This document shows, piece by piece, positions 58,142-64,000 of a stretch of 64,000 nt of DNA. The position numbers were made by a program, and so were the translations under genes. Source of the stretch: Aspidiotus rigidus (Eukaryota > Arthropoda > Insecta > Hemiptera > Diaspididae); NCBI GenBank assembly GCA_035079385.1, contig JAVHKY010000005.1, positions 5,456,001-5,520,000 of the forward strand, given 5' to 3'. The stretch's first letter is position 1; every line of letters starts with the position of its first letter. The notes under the pieces are model-generated. The model ran no database searches. It saw nothing but the letters and a program-made list of their open reading frames with translations, and was not told where the DNA came from.

Positions 58142-60169
58142 CTAAAATGGTGCCTTGAAGGAAAAACGAGATGAAGCTTGTCGTATGAAATTGGAAGGAA
58201 ACACAGAACGTTTTTCTTTTTTAGGCGCAAGGATAGGTGAGGCGACATCAGGAGAGGAAACAGCGTGACGCAATTTAATTTTCTCGCGAGCCTGTGCGCG
58301 TGCGATTGACAGTGAAGGTGATTCAGGAAGTGACAATTCTTCTTCTTCACTATGAGAAGGCATAGGAGTACGGCGAACGATAGGAACATGTGAGGATTGA
58401 GTGAGGTCGGAAAGTTGGATGCTGACATGAGGCTCAGTATGAACATCTTGACGCGAACCGCGATACCATAAAACAAACCGATATACAGCGAATGATAACA
58501 GGATAAAAAATACGATGACTTGAGCGGATCCAAGCGTGGCAAAAATCCAATTTTTACTATTTGCCAATTTGATAGTTCGGATGTGTTCTCGATCTTGGTC
58601 CCATTTTTGTTCTAAAGACTCCAAAGTTTTCGTATCGAAATCCAATAATTGGTATGTAAAGTTGGAGACTTCAAAATGTACTGGAATGAAAGAATCAAAT
58701 TTACCAGTAACATGAAATGAAGTCATATTGTATCGAACACGTCCTTCAAATACATGCGTTGAAGTTATGACTTTCGATTGGTATGGAATATTTAATAGAC
58801 CCGAAAGTGGTAATGTTGTGGTTAACGACGTTCCATCTGATGATTCGATCTCTGCCGTTTGAGTTTGTGAGAGTGCGAACAACCATTGATTATCGGAGAT
58901 TTGACGCCAAACTTCATAAGATGCTGGAAGGGTTATCGCCGTGCATGCCGTAGTATTAATCTGCCAAAAGACTTGAAATTCACAATGCTTTTGATCAGTG
59001 TAGAATTTATGGAATGAGCAAAGGTAACGATTATTCCATAGAAGTGTGCACGAGGATTGGGAATCAAAGGTAAGATGCATAGAATGGGATGGACGAGTAC
59101 GAGTTCGGTCAATGAGGAAGAAGGAATCAATATTTTTAAGGAAGGTGGAAAAAGAGTTATGCAGGATAGGTACAGGATACATTTTATAAATATCGTATTG
59201 ATTATTATCAAAAATAGGAATAGTGAGGATATAAATAATGGTATGAAAACGAATTTCTGTCGTTAAATGACATAGAGATATAAAAGTAGCAAAATGATCA
59301 TCTGTCATCCAGAGAGGAAATCTGCGATTAGCTGGTAATTTTATATTCGAGAGAATATTGTAAATGGTACTAGGTTGGATTAATGCAGCGTTAACTTTTA
59401 TAGGCGCAAAAAGCATTGTATCTTGTATAATCACAAGAGAACTTCGTATCAACTCGTACTGGATTAAAAACTGTTGAAAAAGATGCGTTACTGACATCTC
59501 ATCTTTTAGTTTATGTAAACCGATGACTTCTTTCTGAAAATTATTTTGTAACTCTTTGAATTGAGTAGTTTTTAACTTTACTTCAGTGAGCGTATCCTTT
59601 ATAAGTTGAACATTATTTAAAGCCATATCTGACCAAGCAGCTGAGTTTTTCTCTAAGTTGGATATCTGCTGGCTGAATTTGGTTTCATCAGTGTCGTCCA
59701 TGGTGCCAAATAACCATTTTTGAACTCTTCCAATGGCGTTGATTAATCCTCTTTTTTGGCGATGATTCCGCGGGAGAGGAGGTGGTATAATACTGTCGTA
59801 TAGAGTCTGTAATGATTGAGTAAGATTGAACATTTTAAGAAAAGTATCATCTAATAACCGACTGTCCTCTAAAGCGTTGGATACGTTGTTAAGAAGAATC
59901 CCATTGACATAAGCTGGTGTTGGTTTTTTATATCCGGTGTGTAGACTGTTCTTTAATGCAGTGATTTGCTCTTGTAATCCAGTAAGATTATAGGTATCAA
60001 AAAGTACCCAATCGTCTACTTCATTGTAAGCTTTACCAACATGCTGAAAGAAAATTCCACTTGTTGGTGGTATTGGATTAATAATGTTGGATGATACTGT
60101 ACGTAATATAGAATTGATTAAGAGGAAGCAAAATAAGGTTGTAATAATTTTCCATGGTAAGTACGATGT
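58142..60169 (-). CDS. env: Errantivirus Env, baculovirus-F-like fusion glycoprotein
   Basis: From the first ATG (59833) 563 codons; the frame stays open about 110 codons further upstream, overlapping the end of pol, and that part supplies a hydrophobic signal-peptide-like segment (about 60095-60150). Env is therefore probably translated from a spliced RNA, as in gypsy. A basic RQKR cleavage site is followed by a glycine- and hydrophobic-rich stretch with LFGTMD wording, typical of the F/Ld130-like family. A transmembrane helix lies about residues 435-457 of the ATG form, with a ~105-residue cytoplasmic tail rich in S, P and charged residues. No stop or frameshift is visible. Role: membrane fusion at the particle surface. 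Confidence 0.78.
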   Translation of the reverse strand, partial: TSYLPWKIITTLFCFLLINSILRTVSSNIINPIPPTSGIFFQHVGKAYNEVDDWVLFDTYNLTGLQEQITALKNSLHTGYKKPTPAYVNGILLNNVSNALEDSRLLDDTFLKMFNLTQSLQTLYDSIIPPPLPRNHRQKRGLINAIGRVQKWLFGTMDDTDETKFSQQISNLEKNSAAWSDMALNNVQLIKDTLTEVKLKTTQFKELQNNFQKEVIGLHKLKDEMSVTHLFQQFLIQYELIRSSLVIIQDTMLFAPIKVNAALIQPSTIYNILSNIKLPANRRFPLWMTDDHFATFISLCHLTTEIRFHTIIYILTIPIFDNNQYDIYKMYPVPILHNSFSTFLKNIDSFFLIDRTRTRPSHSMHLTFDSQSSCTLLWNNRYLCSFHKFYTDQKHCEFQVFWQINTTACTAITLPASYEVWRQISDNQWLFALSQTQTAEIESSDGTSLTTTLPLSGLLNIPYQSKVITSTHVFEGRVRYNMTSFHVTGKFDSFIPVHFEVSNFTYQLLDFDTKTLESLEQKWDQDREHIRTIKLANSKNWIFATLGSAQVIVFFILLSFAVYRFVLWYRGSRQDVHTEPHVSIQLSDLTQSSHVPIVRRTPMPSHSEEEELSLPESPSLSIARAQAREKIKLRHAVSSPDVASPILAPKKEKRSVFPSNFIRQASSRFSFKAPF

Positions 60170-63100
60170 TGACCATTGATGTCGAGAGTGACGTTTGGAA
60201 AATTTGTTGCGACGATTCTGTAAGGACCTTTGTTTTGAGGATGCAATTTCTTGGCGCTCTTGGCAGTTTGATCTCGGAGTAGAGCGGATCCCCCGAGAAA
60301 GAAGCGAAAATCCTGGTTATGGGTACGGTCATAGTTTTCTTTGGATTTATGTTTTTTCTGGATAGTAGTTTCTCTGGCTTTCCTATGAATCATGTCAAAT
60401 TTTTCTAACATGTCATTCATAATATCATCATAAGTTCTAGCCTTAGATTCCAATAGAACTTTTCTTCCAAACATGAGTTCAAATGGAGCATATCCTGTGG
60501 AAGTATGAATAGCTTGATTAAATGAAAAAGTGGCGGTATCCAGGAAACAATCCCAGTCGTCTTTTTCAGCATTGACATAAAATTTCAGGTATTCCTTGAC
60601 AGTTGAATGGCTTCTTTCTAAATGTGCATTGCTAGTAGGGCAATAAGGACTGCAAAAAACGTGCGAAATTTGGAAAGTTTTGGTCAAATGTTCCATTAAC
60701 TGACTTTTAAATTCAGACCCTTGATCTGATAACAAAATTTTTGGTATTCCAAACATTGCAAAAAATGATGTGAGGTTGTTAGCAACAACTTCTGCTGTAT
60801 GAACATTTAAAGCTTTCAAATAAAGGAATTTGGTCAAATTATCTTGGATGGAAAGAATGAAACGATTTCCAGATATAGTGAGAGGTAAAGGACCAACTAT
60901 ATCAATCGCAATTTTGTCAAGTGGAGCACTTGCAGTGTCCGTAATGACCATAGGCAACTTTGTAGGATTTTGCCTAGATTTGACCAATTTACATTGCAAA
61001 CATGAATTAATATATGAACGTATGTCATCTTTCATTCCAAACCAATAATATCCATTATTACGAATCATATCATAAAGACGTTGGTTACCTGGGTGTCCGG
61101 TTAAAATGTGTTCATGATACTTAGCCAGTATACTCGTTTTGTCATCTGGACAATTCCCAATTTGTAGCCAAGATAAAATAATTCCAGGCAATTCTCTATT
61201 GAATAATTTTTCCATCTGCGGAATTTCTGATTTACTCAATGAATTATTTTCGTCGTAGACGGAAGCTTCTTTGATTTTATGTTTCTGGAGTACGAGATTG
61301 AGCGTTTCCAAGAGAGAGATGAAAGTGTCCCATTCAAATTCTTCTGTAACAGTTTGCTTATAGAAAGTAAAGAAGAATTTTTTCTGATGTGCAAAATGAT
61401 AAATAACTTCGCCCTTTTTCCCTACGATGTTAAAATCACGAGAGAGAGGACTAGTATGAATGTTAGTCTCTGTCATAAATAGTAGAATATTAGTAGTTTT
61501 AGTAATATCAACGGATGACCACGGTTTACTTGTACTCAATGTCGAACTTGAACCTGAACTTGAACAAGAGGGTTGAACGACTTCTGGTGTTTCTTTATTT
61601 TCGGCTAATAATTTTCTTTTCCGTTGTGATCGTGTGATAGCGTTGATTACGTTAATTCTTGAAAGTGCGTCGGCGACAACATTTTTGGTGCCTGAAACAT
61701 GTGAAATATTAAAGTCGTATTCTTCTAAACGTAGACGCCATCGTAATAGCCGCGAGCCAGGGTCATTGGCTTTGAATAACCAGATGAGTGGTTTATGGTC
61801 AGAGAGAATTTCGAATTTTCTTCCGAAAAGATAAGGTCGGAAGTGTTTAACGCTCCAAACAATCGCTAGAGTTTCTTTCTCTATTGTACTGTAATTAGTT
61901 TCAGCGCGATTCAAGGTTCTACTTGCGTAAGAAATGGGTCTCAGGTTGTCTTCGTTATCTTTTTGCTGTAACACAGAACCAATTACATAATTAGAAGCGT
62001 TAGTGTTAAGATAAAATGGTTTTTCAAAATTAGGATGAATGAGAATTTTATCAGAGGTAAGCGCTTTAATTAGTTTCTCAAAACTTTGTTGGCATTTATC
62101 TGACCAGATAAAAAGTTCACTCTTTCGTAGTAGTAACGTGAGTGGTTTAGCTATCTCCGCATAGCCTTCAATAAATTTTCTATAATATCCTGTCAATCCA
62201 AGAAATTTTTGTATGTCTTTAACATTTTTTGGTACGGGGTAATCGTTTAACACTTTCGTTTTTTCTGGATTTGGTTTTATTCCGTCGGTGGTGACAATGT
62301 GTCCTAAATACAATATTTGTTCCATTAAAAATTCTGATTTATCTGGTTGTATTTGGAGTGAATATTCGTGTACGCGTTGGAATATCTGTCGAAGACGAAA
62401 AAAGTGTTCGGTTTTCGTTTTTGAAAATATGATTATGTCGTCTAGATAAATAAAACATATGGAATTAATAAGATCTGCGAAAATGGCACTTATTGCAGAC
62501 TGAAACGTCGAAGGCGCATTCTTCAATCCGAATGGCATTCTTGTGAATTCAAAGTGACCTTGGTGTGTGGAAAATGCAGTTTTTGGTTGGTCACATTCTC
62601 TGACAGGTATTTGGTGAAATCCATTTGCTAAATCTAAGGTAGAAAAATATTTAGCATCACCTAAATTATCAAATATATCTTCAATATTGGGTATCGGAAA
62701 TCTATCATCAATTGTGACATCATTGAGCTTTCTATAGTCAATAACCATTCTCCATTTTACTTGTTGACTAGCGTCCTTCTTTTTCGGGACGATCCAGATT
62801 GGTGCGTTCCAAGGGGAGATGGATTTTTTGATGATACCTCTATTCAAAAGTTCGGTAGTTTGTTTCTCAACCTCTGCTTTATGACAAAAAGGAAAACGAT
62901 AATTTTTCACATAGATTGGTTTCTCATTGGTTAAATGTATTTCATGTTTGAACGTTTCTTGGAGGAGAGGTAATGGATCATCTTGAAGAAAAAAGTCTTG
63001 TGAAAATTCTTTAACGAGACTTGTTAGGATATTTTTATCTTCATCATTTAGATGATTAATTCTAAGATTAGAAATGACTTTTGAAGTTCTGTCTATTTCT

Positions 63101-64000
63101 TTCTTCTCATTTTGTGTAATTTCAAGAGGAAAAACATGCAAAAAGTGACTTTTTTCTTCTGCTACTGGAGGTAAAAATTCTAATGATTCACTAGAGGTAC
63201 AAATTACTTGGTTGTCCTCATTTATTCTTCGGGTAGCAATCGTTTTTAGATCAGAGCAATTTTTCGTTTGGGTGATAGGTAAAATGACGTCAAGTGTAGT
63301 TAACTCAAGTTCCATCTTACCAGTCTTGATGGTAGCTTCTGTAGCTTTCAAAATATTGTAACCAAGAATTCCAGTGTCAAGATTACCAATATCGCTACGT
63401 CGAACGACATGAAATTTAAATTCGTATTTTTCTCCGTTAAGCATTACTGGTAGGAATATTTTTCCAATACAACAAATGGATGCTTCGTCAACTGCTCCTA
63501 AATATTCCGGAGTTTCGAATTGCTCAATTGCTTTCAGATTTTCGAACAAAATATCTTCAACAGGCAGGACTGACACTTCTGCACCTGTGTCTAAGAGAAA
63601 AGGAAAAATAGATTTTTTGGTATACGGACTTTCTAGATGAACAAATCCACGTTTTTCCAGCGTATTAATTGAGAAACTCTTGATGGTATGAATAGGCGAA
63701 AATCTCTTGATAGTGTGGACTACTTTTCTCACATCTTCAGATGATTTTTGGTCGTTTCCTCCATTATTTGGATTCAGTTTACATTCCCGAGCAAAATGTC
63801 CTGTCTTCTGACATATGTGACACTTTCTGGAATTAGAATTTTGATTAGGATTAAAATTTCCTTGAGGAGCTTTTGAGTTAGACTCCTTTTCTTTAAGTTT
63901 ATAACACTGTGAGATAGTGTGTCCTGTTCGAAAACAGAATCGACAAGTGATAGCATTGATCCTGGGAGAGTTAGAAGAATTGTAATTATTTTTGAACCCA
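60118..64000 (-). CDS. pol: Errantivirus/Gypsy Gag-Pol (partial, 5' end off window)
   Basis: A single open frame from the window edge to TAA at 60118. It contains two gag CCHC knuckles (CRFCFRTGHTISQC and CHICQKTGHFAREC, about 63930-63770), so the gag C-terminus and pol are fused in frame. Then: protease LLDTGAEVSVLP; RT with FSTLDLANGFHQIPV, MPFGLKNAPSTFQ and YLDDIIIFS; RNase H (LNTNASNYVIGSVLQQ, IEKETLAIVW, SDHKPL); integrase HHCC (HILTGHPG...CLQC) and catalytic D, D, E (IDIVGPLP, LLSDQGSEF, NAHLERSH). In RNase H the usual TDAS is TNAS (codon AAC at 62001-61999), removing one catalytic Asp. Order and env place it with Ty3/Gypsy errantiviruses. Confidence 0.9.
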   Translation of the reverse strand, partial: GFKNNYNSSNSPRINAITCRFCFRTGHTISQCYKLKEKESNSKAPQGNFNPNQNSNSRKCHICQKTGHFARECKLNPNNGGNDQKSSEDVRKVVHTIKRFSPIHTIKSFSINTLEKRGFVHLESPYTKKSIFPFLLDTGAEVSVLPVEDILFENLKAIEQFETPEYLGAVDEASICCIGKIFLPVMLNGEKYEFKFHVVRRSDIGNLDTGILGYNILKATEATIKTGKMELELTTLDVILPITQTKNCSDLKTIATRRINEDNQVICTSSESLEFLPPVAEEKSHFLHVFPLEITQNEKKEIDRTSKVISNLRINHLNDEDKNILTSLVKEFSQDFFLQDDPLPLLQETFKHEIHLTNEKPIYVKNYRFPFCHKAEVEKQTTELLNRGIIKKSISPWNAPIWIVPKKKDASQQVKWRMVIDYRKLNDVTIDDRFPIPNIEDIFDNLGDAKYFSTLDLANGFHQIPVRECDQPKTAFSTHQGHFEFTRMPFGLKNAPSTFQSAISAIFADLINSICFIYLDDIIIFSKTKTEHFFRLRQIFQRVHEYSLQIQPDKSEFLMEQILYLGHIVTTDGIKPNPEKTKVLNDYPVPKNVKDIQKFLGLTGYYRKFIEGYAEIAKPLTLLLRKSELFIWSDKCQQSFEKLIKALTSDKILIHPNFEKPFYLNTNASNYVIGSVLQQKDNEDNLRPISYASRTLNRAETNYSTIEKETLAIVWSVKHFRPYLFGRKFEILSDHKPLIWLFKANDPGSRLLRWRLRLEEYDFNISHVSGTKNVVADALSRINVINAITRSQRKRKLLAENKETPEVVQPSCSSSGSSSTLSTSKPWSSVDITKTTNILLFMTETNIHTSPLSRDFNIVGKKGEVIYHFAHQKKFFFTFYKQTVTEEFEWDTFISLLETLNLVLQKHKIKEASVYDENNSLSKSEIPQMEKLFNRELPGIILSWLQIGNCPDDKTSILAKYHEHILTGHPGNQRLYDMIRNNGYYWFGMKDDIRSYINSCLQCKLVKSRQNPTKLPMVITDTASAPLDKIAIDIVGPLPLTISGNRFILSIQDNLTKFLYLKALNVHTAEVVANNLTSFFAMFGIPKILLSDQGSEFKSQLMEHLTKTFQISHVFCSPYCPTSNAHLERSHSTVKEYLKFYVNAEKDDWDCFLDTATFSFNQAIHTSTGYAPFELMFGRKVLLESKARTYDDIMNDMLEKFDMIHRKARETTIQKKHKSKENYDRTHNQDFRFFLGGSALLRDQTAKSAKKLHPQNKGPYRIVATNFPNVTLDINGQHRTYHGKLLQPYFASS

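Overview
This window is insect (arthropod) nuclear DNA: AT-rich, intron-rich and crowded with eukaryotic transposable elements. The only cellular gene I can support is the Notch ligand Serrate/Jagged (Ser), on the minus strand. Five exons encode consecutive EGF repeats: 49732-49965, 14685-14798, 14221-14430, 8206-8333 and 7974-8127. They join in phase across GT-AG boundaries. The 5' end (signal peptide, MNNL and DSL domains) and the 3' end (late EGFs, cysteine-rich region, membrane anchor) are not seen and should lie to the right and left. About 35 kb separates the first two visible exons, and nearly everything else here is intron filled by mobile DNA.

Layout, left to right. 65-1022 is a non-autonomous Helitron. 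1528-1777 is a MITE with a perfect 39-bp terminal inverted repeat (TIR). 3028-5688 is a foldback element with a 9-bp target duplication. 7974-14798 holds four Ser exons, a frameshifted Jockey-type LINE (9000-10792) and a nuclear mitochondrial segment (NUMT; nd1 and cytb, 11405-12720). 15726-18014 is a TIR-bounded element carrying another mitochondrial segment (cytb plus cox2), and its inverted partner is at 37087-39274. 19220-21457 is a TIR element containing a 5S rRNA-like sequence. 23230-25944 and 42259-46485 are two copies of one foldback family, and 26487-28558 is a relative. Penelope-like retroelements lie at 18897, 25985, 30208 and 44158. Decayed minus-strand LINEs lie at 23611, 27360, 36284 and 41470. 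52072-56187 is a second tandem-repeat-rich foldback structure.

The right end (56194-64000, minus strand, running off the window) is an endogenous errantivirus-like Gypsy element: gag zinc knuckles fused in frame to pol, an env of the baculovirus-F type, a third open frame downstream of env, and a 3' LTR with TATA box, initiator and polypurine tract. The reading frames look open. One RNase H catalytic aspartate is replaced by asparagine.

Most unusual: mitochondrial DNA inside a TIR-bounded nuclear repeat present twice in inverted orientation; two foldback elements that share a central minisatellite core but have unrelated arms; and the extra exonuclease-like open frame in the errantivirus, which opens directly behind a splice-acceptor-like sequence.
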